Part shown: one piece after another, positions 1-8,872 of the stretch
How the letters are laid out: each line of letters opens with the position of its first letter
How positions within the stretch are numbered: position 1 is the stretch's first letter
NCBI RefSeq assembly: GCF_016735495.2
Contig: NZ_JAERQY020000001.1
Span: 1,178,001-1,242,000, forward strand
Source: Lysobacter sp. MMG2
GTDB lineage: Bacteria; Pseudomonadota; Gammaproteobacteria; Xanthomonadales; Xanthomonadaceae
Reading direction: 5' to 3'
Length of the DNA stretch: 64,000 bases
Position numbers and translations under genes: made by a program
Notes under the pieces: model-generated
What the model was told of the DNA's origin: nothing
The model's input: only the letters and a program-made list of their open reading frames with translations
Database searches by the model: none

Positions 1-1472
1 CCCGCCTGCGCGACGATCTGCGCTTCGCGCTCGTGCTGCTTGGCGTTGAGCACTTCGTGGTGGATGCCGGCATCGCGCAGCTGCTGGCTGAGCATTTCCG
101 ACACTTCGATCGAGGTCGTGCCGACCAGCACCGGCTGCTTGCGCGCGTTGGCGTCCTTGATCTCGTTCAGCACCGCGCGGTACTTGCCGTTGCGGTTGAG
201 GAACACCGCGTCCGGATGGTCCTTCCGCTGCACCGGCCTGTTGGGCGGAATCACGATGACTTCCAGGCCGTAGATGGTCTGGAACTCGTAGGCTTCCGTA
301 TCGGCCGTACCGGTCATGCCGGACAGCTTCTTGTACATGCGGAACAGGTTCTGGAAGGTGATGCTCGCCAGCGTCTGGTTCTCACGCTGGACCGGCACGC
401 CTTCCTTCGCTTCCACCGCCTGGTGCAGGCCGTCCGACCAGCGGCGGCCCGGCAGCGTGCGGCCGGTGAATTCGTCGACGATCACGACTTCGCCATCGCG
501 GACGATGTAGTCCACGTCGCGCTGGTAGATCGCATGCGCGCGCATGGCGGCATTGAGGTGATGGACCACGCTCAGGTTCTGCGCGCCGTACAGCGCGTCG
601 TCGTCGCCCTGCAGGATGCCCGCCTGGCGCAGCAGGCTCTCGGCGAGTTCCTGGCCGGCTTCGGACAGGTGCACCTGCTTGCTCTTCTCGTCGACCCAGT
701 AGTCGCCTTCGCTGTCTTCCGTCGCCTGGCGGGTGAGCTGCGGAACGAGGCGGTTGACCTTGATGTACAGCTCCGGCGACTCGTCGGCCGGGCCGGAAAT
801 GATCAGCGGCGTGCGCGCCTCGTCGATCAGGATCGAGTCGACTTCGTCGACGATCGCGTAATGCAGGCCGCGCTGGAAGCGGTCTTCCTTCGACAGCGCC
901 ATGTTGTCGCGCAGGTAGTCGAAGCCGAATTCGTTGTTGGTGCCGTAGGTGATGTCCGCGCCATAGGCCGCGTGCTTGTCGCCGTGCGGCATGCCCGGGT
1001 AGACGACGCCGACCGACAGGCCCAGCCAGTTGTACAGGCGGCCCATCCAGGCCGAGTCGCGGCGGGCCAGGTAGTCGTTCACGGTGACGACGTGGACGCC
1101 CTTGCCTTCCAGCGCGTTGAGGTAGACCGGCAGGGTCGCCACCAGGGTCTTGCCCTCGCCCGTGCGCATCTCGGCGATCTTGCCCAGGTGCAGGACCATG
1201 CCGCCGATCAGCTGGACGTCGTAATGGCGCATGCCGAGCACGCGCTTGGACGCCTCGCGGCAGACGGCGAAGGCTTCAGGGAGGATCTTGTCCAGCGATT
1301 CGCCGTCGGCGATGCGCTTCTGGAATTCCGGAGTCTTGGCCTGCAGCTCCTCGTCGGAGAGCTTCTGCATCTCCCCTTCGAGGGCGTTGATCTTGAGGAC
1401 GGATCGTTGCAGTTGGCGCAGCAGGCGTTCGTTGCGGCTGCCAAAGACACGGGTAAGCAGGCTGTTGAACAT
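1..1472 (-). CDS. secA: SecA preprotein translocase ATPase (N-terminal part)
   Basis: SecA is the cytosolic ATPase that drives unfolded precursors through SecYEG. The frame is open from ATG at 1472 to the left window edge, giving about 490 of the roughly 900 residues expected; the rest lies outside. It starts [20 protein letters not shown], close to E. coli SecA. Walker A (GEGKTL) is at about residues 105-110, and the [13 protein letters not shown] helicase box and the [13 protein letters not shown]-type region of the preprotein-binding part are all present. A hairpin at 1582-1604 separates it from the M23 peptidase upstream, so it probably has its own promoter. No break is visible in the part seen. 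The identification is secure. Confidence 0.97.
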   Translation of the reverse strand, partial: MFNSLLTRVFGSRNERLLRQLQRSVLKINALEGEMQKLSDEELQAKTPEFQKRIADGESLDKILPEAFAVCREASKRVLGMRHYDVQLIGGMVLHLGKIAEMRTGEGKTLVATLPVYLNALEGKGVHVVTVNDYLARRDSAWMGRLYNWLGLSVGVVYPGMPHGDKHAAYGADITYGTNNEFGFDYLRDNMALSKEDRFQRGLHYAIVDEVDSILIDEARTPLIISGPADESPELYIKVNRLVPQLTRQATEDSEGDYWVDEKSKQVHLSEAGQELAESLLRQAGILQGDDDALYGAQNLSVVHHLNAAMRAHAIYQRDVDYIVRDGEVVIVDEFTGRTLPGRRWSDGLHQAVEAKEGVPVQRENQTLASITFQNLFRMYKKLSGMTGTADTEAYEFQTIYGLEVIVIPPNRPVQRKDHPDAVFLNRNGKYRAVLNEIKDANARKQPVLVGTTSIEVSEMLSQQLRDAGIHHEVLNAKQHEREAQIVAQA

Positions 1473-1581
1473 GGAGTACTGGGGTCCGGGAAGCGGAACA
1501 GGGAAACCGGCGGGCAGGACGCATTCAGAGTCCGCGTCCGCCGATGAGTTCCCCGAAGGAAGTCTGGTCGGCTCAAACGAA

Positions 1582-1604
1582 ATCGGGGCGCCGCGCGCCC
1601 CGAT
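1582..1604 (-). terminator. hairpin between M23 peptidase gene and secA
   Basis: A perfect 10-bp stem (ATCGGGGCGC at 1582-1591, GCGCCCCGAT at 1595-1604) with a 3-nt loop, followed on the minus strand by a T-rich ATTTCGTTTG. It lies 110 bp upstream of secA and is best read as a terminator insulating secA from the gene before it. Terminator activity is inferred from structure only. Confidence 0.5.
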
Positions 1605-1707
1605 CGTATCGAGCCTGAACTGTGGCCACGCCGATTGTAGCGTGGGGACACCGGCCCGTGCTTGCAAGGCGCGGCTGACCGGCCATGGCGCGATCCGCGA
1701 CCGCCTT

Positions 1708-1733
1708 CGCAACCCGCCTTGGGGCGGGTCGCG
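1708..1733 (-). terminator. terminator-like hairpin after the M23 peptidase gene
   Basis: An 11-bp stem with one G-T pair (CGCAACCCGCC at 1708-1718 and GGCGGGTCGCG at 1723-1733, loop TTGG), starting 7 bp past the stop codon of the M23 gene. There is no clear U-run, so it may be a weak terminator or an RNA-stabilising end. Confidence 0.45.
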
Positions 1734-1739
1734 GCGACC

Positions 1740-2663
1740 TCAGCCGTTGATCTCCATCTTCAGCGGCGACTGCTGGCTGAGAAACTTGCGCGGATTCACG
1801 ACGCGGCCGTCTTCCCACACCTCGAAGTGGACGTGGGCGCCGGTCGAACGGCCCGTGGAGCCGGCCTTGGCGATCTCCTGCCCAGCCCGGACCAGTTCGC
1901 CGACCTTGCGGGTCAGACGCGAGTTGTGGGCGTAGCGGGTGACGTAGCCGTTGCCGTGATCGACCTCGATGACGTTGCCATAGCCCGAGCGCACGCCCGA
2001 GTAGCTGACCACGCCGTCGGCGACGGACAGCACCGGGTCGCCCACGTTGGCCTTGAAGTCGATGCCCTTGTGGTTGGCATGGCCGCCGCTGAAGGGGTCG
2101 GCGCGGCCGCCGAAGCCGGAGGTGATGTAGCTGTTGGCGATCGGCTCGCGGCCCGGCACGGCGTTCATGTCGAGCTGGCGGTTGAACAGCAGCGATTCCA
2201 GCACGGAGAGCTGCTCGCCCGACGCCTTGAACTGAGCGCCCAGCGTGGCCATGCCGTCGTCGAGCTCGGTCTTGGTCATGTCGCGGACCGGGCCGACGCC
2301 GCCGACGCCGACCGGCTTGTCGAAATCGAACTCGCCGTCCTGCAGCTGACCGATGCGGGTCAGGCGTTCGCCCAGGGCATTGAGGCGGTTGGCCTCGGCC
2401 TGCAGCTCGCCCATGCGGGCGGCCAGGGCGTTGATCTCTCGCTGCGCGTCGCGACGGGTTACCGCTATCAGCGCTTCCTGCTTCTCTGCCTTGCTGCGCA
2501 GCATGGCGTTGTCGGCCAGGCTGACGCCGGCCCCCAGCGCCGTGCCCGTGCCCAGCAGGAGCGCGATCGCGAGGCCCGGGCGCTGTGCGCCCCAGTGGCC
2601 GGCGCTCGCAAGCCAATGCGACAGGTGCGTGCGGGATTTGTTTACGATGGTCGAATAAGTCAT
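1740..2663 (-). CDS. M23 family (LytM-type) metallopeptidase, membrane-anchored
   Basis: A predicted peptidoglycan endopeptidase of 307 residues. It begins MTYSTIVNKSRTHLSHW, then has a membrane segment (LAIALLLGTGTALGAG), a helical coiled stretch rich in charged residues (about 60-125), and a C-terminal M23/LytM domain with zinc motifs NHKGID and HVHFEVW. The active site looks complete. The inner-membrane anchor implies action in the periplasm, probably in wall remodelling at division or growth. The chosen start overlaps the start of the divergent DUF721 gene in a single CATG. The frame stays open upstream to 2849, but that extension is low-complexity and reads as shadow. The family is certain; the exact substrate is not. 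Confidence 0.88.
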   Translation of the reverse strand: MTYSTIVNKSRTHLSHWLASAGHWGAQRPGLAIALLLGTGTALGAGVSLADNAMLRSKAEKQEALIAVTRRDAQREINALAARMGELQAEANRLNALGERLTRIGQLQDGEFDFDKPVGVGGVGPVRDMTKTELDDGMATLGAQFKASGEQLSVLESLLFNRQLDMNAVPGREPIANSYITSGFGGRADPFSGGHANHKGIDFKANVGDPVLSVADGVVSYSGVRSGYGNVIEVDHGNGYVTRYAHNSRLTRKVGELVRAGQEIAKAGSTGRSTGAHVHFEVWEDGRVVNPRKFLSQQSPLKMEING

Positions 2664-3117
2664 GTCTAGTTCTGATTCCAAGCCCAGGTCGCCCAAAGGC
2701 CACCCTTCGACTCCGCGAAATGCGCTGGATGCGCTCCTCGCCGAGCCCGCTGGCGGTCCGGTGCGTCGTGCCATGTGGCTTGACGAACTGGACCAACGGT
2801 TTCGCCCACTCCTGCCGCCTTCTTTGGCCGCGCATGCGCGACTGGCCAATTACGAACGCGGCCGGCTCGTGTTTGTCGTCGATGCCCCGGTGTGGCGAGC
2901 CAAGATGCGGCTCGCTGCCCCTGAACTGCTCGACGCGGCCCGTTCCATCGGGCTGGATGCGGCTGAACTCATCGTCAAAACGACAACGCCGGTGACTGCC
3001 TCCCCGCAATCTGGCCGGAACGCCAAACCCATCTCTGCGGCTGCACTGCAAGCTCTGCAGGCAGCCTTGGAATCACTGAAGGACCCGGACTCCTCCGGCT
3101 CCAGCGACCCGACCTGA
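2662..3117 (+). CDS. DUF721 (DciA-like) protein
   Basis: A 151-residue protein of the DUF721 family. Members related to DciA act as loaders or operators of the replicative helicase DnaB in bacteria lacking DnaC/DnaI. The conserved core is residues 24-112 (ALDALLA, WLDELDQRFRPLLPPSLAAHARLAN, then a strand GRLVFVVDAPVWRAKMR). The tail is Ser/Pro/Ala-rich. An in-frame TAA lies two codons before the ATG, so the start cannot move upstream. It is divergent from the M23 peptidase with overlapping start codons and convergent with lpxC. The family is clear; a helicase role is inferred from the family and untested here. Confidence 0.85.
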   Translation: MSSSDSKPRSPKGHPSTPRNALDALLAEPAGGPVRRAMWLDELDQRFRPLLPPSLAAHARLANYERGRLVFVVDAPVWRAKMRLAAPELLDAARSIGLDAAELIVKTTTPVTASPQSGRNAKPISAAALQALQAALESLKDPDSSGSSDPT

Positions 3118-3189
3118 GCTCACGTCGACTTTGGCAGGGTTATTGCCGCGGACGCCGATACGCCAGGGTCGGGGGCATGCTAAAGGCCT

Positions 3190-3250
3190 AACCCTTTGAA
3201 CTTGTTAAAGGGTTGGAAACATTTCGGAAGAAAAACGTAAAAAATACGTT
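3190..3250. repeat. two perfect inverted repeats in an AT-rich patch
   Basis: AACCCTTT (3190-3197) pairs with AAAGGGTT (3207-3214), and AACGTA (3234-3239) pairs with TACGTT (3245-3250) across five A residues. They lie in the 223-bp gap between the convergent ends of the DUF721 gene and lpxC, in unusually AT-rich sequence for this genome. They could form a bidirectional terminator, but no classical U-run follows the first stem. Confidence 0.5.
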
Positions 3251-3340
3251 AATGCGTCACGCGAAGTTCACGTCTGTGACGTCCGGCCAATTCATGAAAC
3301 CGATTGCGGCGCCTTTCGCGGACCGCCCACGTGCCCCGCC

Positions 3341-4255
3341 TCAGACCGTGGCGGGGATCCCGTAGGTGACGGGAGCCTCTTTGACGTCGGCCTGCGTGAA
3401 CGTGACTTCGTCCCAGGCTGAACGTTCGGCAAGCAGCGCGCGCACGAGCTTGTTGTTGAGCGCGTGGCCCGACTTGTAGCCCACATAGGCGCCGATGACC
3501 GGGTGACCGGCCAGATACAGGTCGCCCACGGCGTCGAGGATCTTGTGGCGCACGAACTCGTCGGCGTAACGCAGCCCGTCCTCGTTGAGGACGCGGAACT
3601 CGTCCAGCACGATCGCGTTGTCCATCGAGCCACCCAGGCCGAGATTGCGGTCGCGCATGTACTCCAGGTCGCGCATGAACCCGAACGTGCGGGCGCGGCT
3701 GACTTCCTGGATGTAGTTGGCGGTGGAGAACTCCACTACGGCCCGCGATTGCGACGCCGGGATGGCCGGATGGTCGAACTGCACGGTGAAATCCAGGCGG
3801 AAGCCGTCGTAAGGCTCGAAGCGGGCGACCTTGTCGCCGTCGCGCACTTCCACCGGGTGCTTGATGCGGATGAAGCGCTTGGGCGCCTCCTGCTCCTGGA
3901 TGCCGGCGGACTGCAGCAGGAACACGAATGGGCCAGAGGAACCGTCCATGATCGGCACTTCGGCCGCGGACAGCTCCACATATAGATTGTCGACGCCCAG
4001 GCCGGCCAGGGCCGACAGCAGGTGTTCGACGGTCTGGATCTTGGCCGGGCCGCAGGTCAGGCCGGTGCACAGCGTGGTCTCGGTGACCAGTTCGGCGCTG
4101 GCGGGCACTTCAATCACCGGCTCCAGGTCCACGCGACGGAACACGATGCCGGTATCGACCGGCGCCGGACGCAGGGTGAGAAAGACCTTCTCGCCACTGT
4201 GCAGGCCCACGCCGGTGGCGCGGATCACATTCTTGAGGGTGCGCTGGCGCAGCAT
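3341..4255 (-). CDS. lpxC: UDP-3-O-acyl-N-acetylglucosamine deacetylase
   Basis: LpxC is the zinc amidase that removes the acetyl group from UDP-3-O-acyl-GlcNAc, the committed step of lipid A synthesis in the cytosol. The protein has 304 residues starting [22 protein letters not shown], the usual length and N-terminus. Zinc ligands lie in EHLLSAL (His78) and in the [10 protein letters not shown] block, and the catalytic His is in [13 protein letters not shown]. The start was placed at 4255; a longer reading to 4369 adds residues unlike the family. It follows ftsZ after a 260-bp gap holding two hairpins, so it may have its own promoter. Confident. Confidence 0.97.
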   Translation of the reverse strand: MLRQRTLKNVIRATGVGLHSGEKVFLTLRPAPVDTGIVFRRVDLEPVIEVPASAELVTETTLCTGLTCGPAKIQTVEHLLSALAGLGVDNLYVELSAAEVPIMDGSSGPFVFLLQSAGIQEQEAPKRFIRIKHPVEVRDGDKVARFEPYDGFRLDFTVQFDHPAIPASQSRAVVEFSTANYIQEVSRARTFGFMRDLEYMRDRNLGLGGSMDNAIVLDEFRVLNEDGLRYADEFVRHKILDAVGDLYLAGHPVIGAYVGYKSGHALNNKLVRALLAERSAWDEVTFTQADVKEAPVTYGIPATV

Positions 4256-4403
4256 CGCAAGGGACCTATCGGGGGACGGCGTCTTCTTAGGTGAGTCCGA
4301 CAGCAGGCGGATGCAAATGGTTCTCGCCTGAACGGGCCGGCAAGAATAGCACCGCAGGCCCTGAACCATGACGGAAACAAGTCACGAACCGGGACAGCAA
4401 GAC

Positions 4404-4438
4404 GGCCGGCCGGACCCGCTAGAGCGGACCGGCCGGCC
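4404..4438 (-). terminator. GC-rich hairpin between ftsZ and lpxC
   Basis: Outer arms GGCCGGCCGG (4404-4413) and CCGGCCGGCC (4429-4438) are perfectly complementary, with an inner CCGCT/AGCGG stem. There is no U-run. It may be a pause or terminator element behind ftsZ, or a leader structure of lpxC. Confidence 0.45.
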
Positions 4439-4481
4439 CCTGCCCCACGAGGGGCCAGAAAGGACGACGGACGACTAAGGC

Positions 4482-4503
4482 CCTCCCCCATCACTGGGGG
4501 AGG
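4482..4503 (-). terminator. ftsZ terminator-like hairpin
   Basis: A perfect 9-bp stem CCTCCCCCA/TGGGGGAGG with a 4-nt loop begins 12 bp after the ftsZ stop codon. U residues after it are sparse, so termination would be partial, allowing some readthrough into lpxC. Confidence 0.5.
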
Positions 4504-4515
4504 ACCGGGTGAAAC

Positions 4516-5736
4516 TCAGTCCGCCTGCCTGCGCAGGAACGCCGGAATGTCCAGATAGCTGCTGTCGCTGCCGAAATCGGCGACGGCCGGGGCCGCCGGC
4601 TCCACGCTGCGGCTGCCGGCGCTTCCGCGCAGGCTGGTGCCGAAGCTCGGACGGGCGGTCGGCATCTCGTCCATGGCCGAGAACTCCGGCTGCCCGGTCG
4701 TGGCGTTGCGAACCAGCGTGATCGGGGCCCGATGGGCCTCGCGCTCGTTGCCGCGCACGGACTGGCGGGCGACCGCACGGTTCAGGCCCGTGGCAACCAC
4801 CGTGACCTTCACCTCGTCCTGCATGTCCGGATCCAGCACGGTGCCGATGACGACGGTCGCGTCTTCGGACGCGAAGTTCTCGATGGTGCGACCGACTTCG
4901 TCGAACTCGGCCATCGTGAAGTCCGGACCGGCGGTGATGTTGACCAGGATGCCGTTGGCGCCGGACAGGTTCACGTCGTCCAGCAGCGGGTTCTGGATCG
5001 CCGCTTCGGCCGCGGCCTGCGCACGATCGTCGCCGCGAGCCGCGCCGGTGCCCATCATCGCCAGGCCCATCTCGCTCATCACGGTGCGCACGTCGGCGAA
5101 GTCGACGTTGATCAGGCCCGGACGCACGATCAGATCGGCGATGCCCTGCACGGCGCCGAGCAGCACGTCGTTGGCGGCGCGGAACGCCTGGATCATCGTG
5201 GCGTTGCGGCCCAGCACGGTGATCAGCTTTTCATTCGGGATGGTGATCAGTGAGTCGCAGTGGTGGCTCAGTTCCTCGATGCCCTTCAGCGCGACCTGCA
5301 TGCGACGACGGCCTTCGAACGGGAACGGCTTGGTCACCACGGCCACGGTCAGGATGCCCATCTCCTTGGCCAGCTGCGCCACGACCGGAGCCGCGCCCGT
5401 GCCGGTGCCGCCGCCCATGCCCGCGGTGATGAACACCATGTCGGCGCCGGTGAGGGCGTCCATGATGCGCTCACGGTCTTCCAGCGCAGCCTGACGGCCG
5501 ACTTCCGGATTCGCGCCCGCACCCAGGCCCTTGGTGACGTTGCTGCCCAGCTGCAGCTGCAGCTTCGCGCCGCAGTTCTTGATGGCCTGCGAGTCGGTGT
5601 TGGCGGTGATGAACTCCACGCCGTCGACGTTGCCGCTGACCATGTGCGCCACGGCGTTGCCGCCGCCGCCACCCACGCCGATGACCTTGATCACCGCATT
5701 CGGGGCCATTTTTTCAACCAGTTCGAAATGTGCCAT
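4516..5736 (-). CDS. ftsZ: cell division GTPase FtsZ
   Basis: FtsZ is the tubulin-like GTPase that forms the Z-ring at mid-cell. It has 406 residues. The tubulin signature GGGTGTG is at 108-114, the glycine-rich loop GVGGGGGN at 20-27, and the C-terminal peptide LDIPAFLRRQ, which binds FtsA and ZipA, ends the protein. Between about 320 and 390 runs a variable linker. GAGGA lies just upstream of the ATG. A 186-bp gap separates it from ftsA, whereas most genes upstream overlap, so an extra ftsZ promoter there is likely. All key residues are present. Confidence 0.98.
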   Translation of the reverse strand: MAHFELVEKMAPNAVIKVIGVGGGGGNAVAHMVSGNVDGVEFITANTDSQAIKNCGAKLQLQLGSNVTKGLGAGANPEVGRQAALEDRERIMDALTGADMVFITAGMGGGTGTGAAPVVAQLAKEMGILTVAVVTKPFPFEGRRRMQVALKGIEELSHHCDSLITIPNEKLITVLGRNATMIQAFRAANDVLLGAVQGIADLIVRPGLINVDFADVRTVMSEMGLAMMGTGAARGDDRAQAAAEAAIQNPLLDDVNLSGANGILVNITAGPDFTMAEFDEVGRTIENFASEDATVVIGTVLDPDMQDEVKVTVVATGLNRAVARQSVRGNEREAHRAPITLVRNATTGQPEFSAMDEMPTARPSFGTSLRGSAGSRSVEPAAPAVADFGSDSSYLDIPAFLRRQAD

Positions 5737-5922
5737 GTCGTCGTCCTCGTTATGTAGTGCTAGTTATGTGGTGTGTCTTTCGAATCGATGGTGTTGCCGA
5801 ACCGCAAGTACCGCTTCGCCTTCGCCTCGCCTGCCCGCGTGATCCGGCTTGCCTCTCCGGACCGGGAACCGGCGTCGGCCCTTGCCGCGTCGATTCCATG
5901 AAACCTGTGGCGCGTTCGATCA

Positions 5923-7158
5923 TCAGAACTCGCCGCGATACCAATTCTTGAGTTTGCTGAAGAAGCTGCCCGCGCGACCGGTCGGAATCACCGGACGCCG
6001 CGGGTTCTCGATCTGGCTGCCCATCAGCAACAGGCCCACGCCCGTTGCATGCACCGGGTTGCCGACCACTTCGCCCAGCCCCGTCACGTGCTGCGGAATG
6101 CCCACGCGCACCGGCATCTGCAGCATCTCTTCGGCCAGCTCGACCACGCCTTCCATCTTCGCGGCGCCGCCGGTGAGCACCATGCCGGCGCGCACGTGCT
6201 GCTCGAAGCCGCTGCGACGCAGTTCGGCCTGGATCATTTCGAAGATTTCCTCGTAACGCGCCTGCACCGCCTGCGCGAGCGACGCGCGCGGCATGCGGCG
6301 CGGCGGGCGATCGCCGACGCTGGGCACCTGGATGGATTCTTCCGCCGTCGCCATCTGCGCCAGCGCGCACGCATAGCGAACCTTGATCTGCTCGGCTTCC
6401 GGCGTGGGCGTGCGCAGCATGTGCGCGATGTCCTCGGTCACCTTGTCGCCGGCGATCGGCAGGCTCGCGCTGTGCGCGATCGCGCCGCCGACGAACACGG
6501 CGATGTCGGTCGTGCCCGCGCCGATATCGACCAGCACGACACCGAGTTCACGCTCGTCGCTGGTCAGCACGGCCTGGCTGGACGCCAGCACGCTCAGGAC
6601 CAGGTCGTCCACCTGCAAGCCGCAGCGCTGCACGCACTTGCTGATGTTCGCCGCCGCCGACTGCGCGCACACCACCAGGTGCGCATGCACCTCCAGGCGC
6701 ACGCCGGTCATGCCGACGGGATTGCGGATGCCTTCCTGCGAATCGTCCAGCACGTAGTCGCGCGGGATCGCGTGCAGGATCTTCTGATCGGCGGGAATCG
6801 CCACGGCCTTGGCCGCATCGAGCACGCGATCGAGATCACCGTAAGTCACCTCGCCGTCGCGGATCGGCGCGATGCCCTGCGAGTTTCGGCACTGCACGTG
6901 GTTGCCGGAGATCGAGGCGTACACCGAGCGGATCTCGCAGCCGGCCATCAGCTCGGCTTCCTCGATGGCGCGCTGGATCGACTGCACCGTGGATTCGATG
7001 TCCACGACCACGCCGCGCTTTAGGCCGCGCGATTCGTGCGAACCGATGCCGATCACCTCGATGGGATTGCCCTGGGAATATTCACCCACCAGCGCCACCA
7101 CCTTGGAGGTGCCGATGTCGAGGCCGACGATGAGCGACTTGTCACCCTTGCGGTTCAT
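5923..7158 (-). CDS. ftsA: cell division protein FtsA
   Basis: FtsA is an actin-like ATPase that tethers FtsZ to the inner membrane and recruits later divisome proteins. It has 411 residues starting [26 protein letters not shown], with the phosphate-1 motif GLDIGTSK at about 12-19, the phosphate-2 region VLVDIGAGTTDIAVF and the adenosine motif GMVLTGGAAKMEG. A C-terminal amphipathic helix (FSKLKNWYRGEF) ends the protein, as expected for membrane binding. The ATG overlaps the ftsQ stop codon (ATGA), implying translational coupling. A 70-residue upstream extension of the frame is shadow. Confidence 0.97.
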   Translation of the reverse strand: MNRKGDKSLIVGLDIGTSKVVALVGEYSQGNPIEVIGIGSHESRGLKRGVVVDIESTVQSIQRAIEEAELMAGCEIRSVYASISGNHVQCRNSQGIAPIRDGEVTYGDLDRVLDAAKAVAIPADQKILHAIPRDYVLDDSQEGIRNPVGMTGVRLEVHAHLVVCAQSAAANISKCVQRCGLQVDDLVLSVLASSQAVLTSDERELGVVLVDIGAGTTDIAVFVGGAIAHSASLPIAGDKVTEDIAHMLRTPTPEAEQIKVRYACALAQMATAEESIQVPSVGDRPPRRMPRASLAQAVQARYEEIFEMIQAELRRSGFEQHVRAGMVLTGGAAKMEGVVELAEEMLQMPVRVGIPQHVTGLGEVVGNPVHATGVGLLLMGSQIENPRRPVIPTGRAGSFFSKLKNWYRGEF

Positions 7159-7895
7159 GATTGTCCTTGCTGCTGTTGCGGCACCGGCGCCGACACCGGA
7201 ATCGGCGCCCACGTGAGTGCAAAACCATTGGTGTAACGAAGGTCGGCGCGCTTGAGCACCTGCGCCTGTTGCGAGAGAAGCTGCGGCAGCAGTCGCACGA
7301 AACGGCCCAGCCGGGCGCGCGCCTCGCTGCGGCCGACGACGATCCGCGCGCCGTTGTCCAACGCAAGCGTCCAACTGCCGCGCGGATCGAGCTCGACCTC
7401 GCGCACCTCCAGACCGATCGGCGCGAACATCGCGCGCGACTCGTTGTAGAGCTCCACGACATCACCGACGCGCGACTCCGGGCCACCGAATTGCGGCAGG
7501 CCTTCCGGCACCTGGATGCCCTTGGCCGGGAACAACCGCCCCTGTTGCGAGAGCAACAGGTCGTCGCCCCAGCGCGCGAACGGGCGGTGTTCGTACACCG
7601 TCACTTCCAGCACGTCGGGCCAGCGCTTGCGCACTTCCGCACGCTCGACCCACGGCAGCTTCGACACGGCATCCTGCGCCGCCGCCAGATCCACCGCGAA
7701 GAAGCCGCGCTGCGCATACGGCAACAGCGTCTTCTGCAGCAGCGCGCCGTCCACGCGTTCGAACTCGGCGGTCGCGCGCAGCTTGGTCAGCGGCCAATGG
7801 CCTGCACCGACCCAGCCGTTGAGCACGGCCACGACCGGCAGCACGACCAGCGCTACCGCGAGGATCCATCCGACGAGGCGAAGCATGGCGTTCAC
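7155..7895 (-). CDS. ftsQ: cell division protein FtsQ
   Basis: FtsQ is a bitopic inner-membrane protein that links the cytoplasmic Z-ring to FtsL, FtsB and the septal synthase. From GTG at 7895 it has 246 residues: a membrane segment (about 6-25), a POTRA domain ([24 protein letters not shown], about 60-100) and a beta domain. The GTG start makes a GTGA overlap with the ddl stop; an internal ATG three codons on is the alternative. The C-terminus ends in a Gln-rich tail before the ATGA overlap with ftsA. Confident from domain content and position. Confidence 0.95.
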   Translation of the reverse strand: MNAMLRLVGWILAVALVVLPVVAVLNGWVGAGHWPLTKLRATAEFERVDGALLQKTLLPYAQRGFFAVDLAAAQDAVSKLPWVERAEVRKRWPDVLEVTVYEHRPFARWGDDLLLSQQGRLFPAKGIQVPEGLPQFGGPESRVGDVVELYNESRAMFAPIGLEVREVELDPRGSWTLALDNGARIVVGRSEARARLGRFVRLLPQLLSQQAQVLKRADLRYTNGFALTWAPIPVSAPVPQQQQGQS

Positions 7896-8872
7896 GCCAC
7901 CGCACCTCCTTCGTCGGCCAGGCTGGACTCGAGCACGCGCCAGCACAGTTCATCGAATTCGATGCCGACCTGGCGCGCGGCCTTGGGCACCAGCGAATGA
8001 CTCGTCATGCCCGGCGCGGTGTTCACTTCCAGCAGGTACAGCTGGCCGGTGGCGCGATCGCGCATGAAGTCGACGCGGCCCCAGCCGCGGCAGCCGGCGG
8101 CGACGAACGCTTCGCTTGCGATGCGGCCGATCTCGGTCTCTTCCGCGCCTTCGAGCCCGGGGCACAGGTACTGCGTGTCGTCGGCGATGTACTTGGCGTG
8201 GTAGTCGTACCACTCGCCCTTGGGCACGATGCGGATCGACGGCAACGCCACGCCGCCCAGCACCGGCACGGTGAGTTCCTCGCCGACGATGAGCTGCTCC
8301 ATCAGCATCTCGCCCGGGTAGTTCGCAGCCAGTTCGACGGCCGCCTCGAGGTCCGCATCGTTCAGCACGCGCGAGACACCGACACTGGAGCCTTCACTGG
8401 ACGGCTTGATGAACACCGGCAGGCCCAGCTGACGGGCAGCGGCGTGCACGTCGTCGCCCTTGGCAAGCCTGACGTAGCGCGGGGTCGGCAGATCGAGGCT
8501 CAGCCACACCTGCTTGGTGCGGATCTTGTCCATCGTCAGCGCCGAGCCGAGCACGCCCGAGCCCGTGTACGGCACGCCCAGCGCCTCGCACAGCCCCTGC
8601 AGCACGCCGTCTTCGCCGCCGCCCTTGTTGCCGTGGAGGATGTTGAACACGCGGTCGACACTGCCGGCGCGAATCGCGTCGATCAGGGCGGGAATGCCGT
8701 CCACCGCAAAGGCGTCTACATTGCGCGAGCGCAACGCTTCGAGCACGTTGCGACCGGAGTCGAGCGAGACCTCGCGTTCGGCGCTGGTACCGCCCATCAG
8801 CACGGCGACGCGGCCGAAGGCGGCCGGATCGGTGATCCGGAGCGAACCGATGTTGGCGGGCCGTGCGCTCAC
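7892..8872 (-). CDS. ddl: D-alanine--D-alanine ligase
   Basis: Ddl makes D-Ala-D-Ala with ATP in the cytosol for addition to UDP-MurNAc-tripeptide by MurF. It has 326 residues and an ATP-grasp fold: the N-terminal [14 protein letters not shown] motif, [15 protein letters not shown], the grasp loop [12 protein letters not shown] and the metal site [20 protein letters not shown]. The start is GTG at 8872 in a GTGA overlap with the end of murC; there is no ATG nearby. It is of the DdlB type found in dcw clusters. Confidence 0.96.
   Translation of the reverse strand: MSARPANIGSLRITDPAAFGRVAVLMGGTSAEREVSLDSGRNVLEALRSRNVDAFAVDGIPALIDAIRAGSVDRVFNILHGNKGGGEDGVLQGLCEALGVPYTGSGVLGSALTMDKIRTKQVWLSLDLPTPRYVRLAKGDDVHAAARQLGLPVFIKPSSEGSSVGVSRVLNDADLEAAVELAANYPGEMLMEQLIVGEELTVPVLGGVALPSIRIVPKGEWYDYHAKYIADDTQYLCPGLEGAEETEIGRIASEAFVAAGCRGWGRVDFMRDRATGQLYLLEVNTAPGMTSHSLVPKAARQVGIEFDELCWRVLESSLADEGGAVA

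Noticed and set aside
2664-2849. Longer N-terminus for the M23 peptidase
   Set aside because: The extension is Arg/Ser-rich shadow of the DUF721 coding region and lacks export or domain features.
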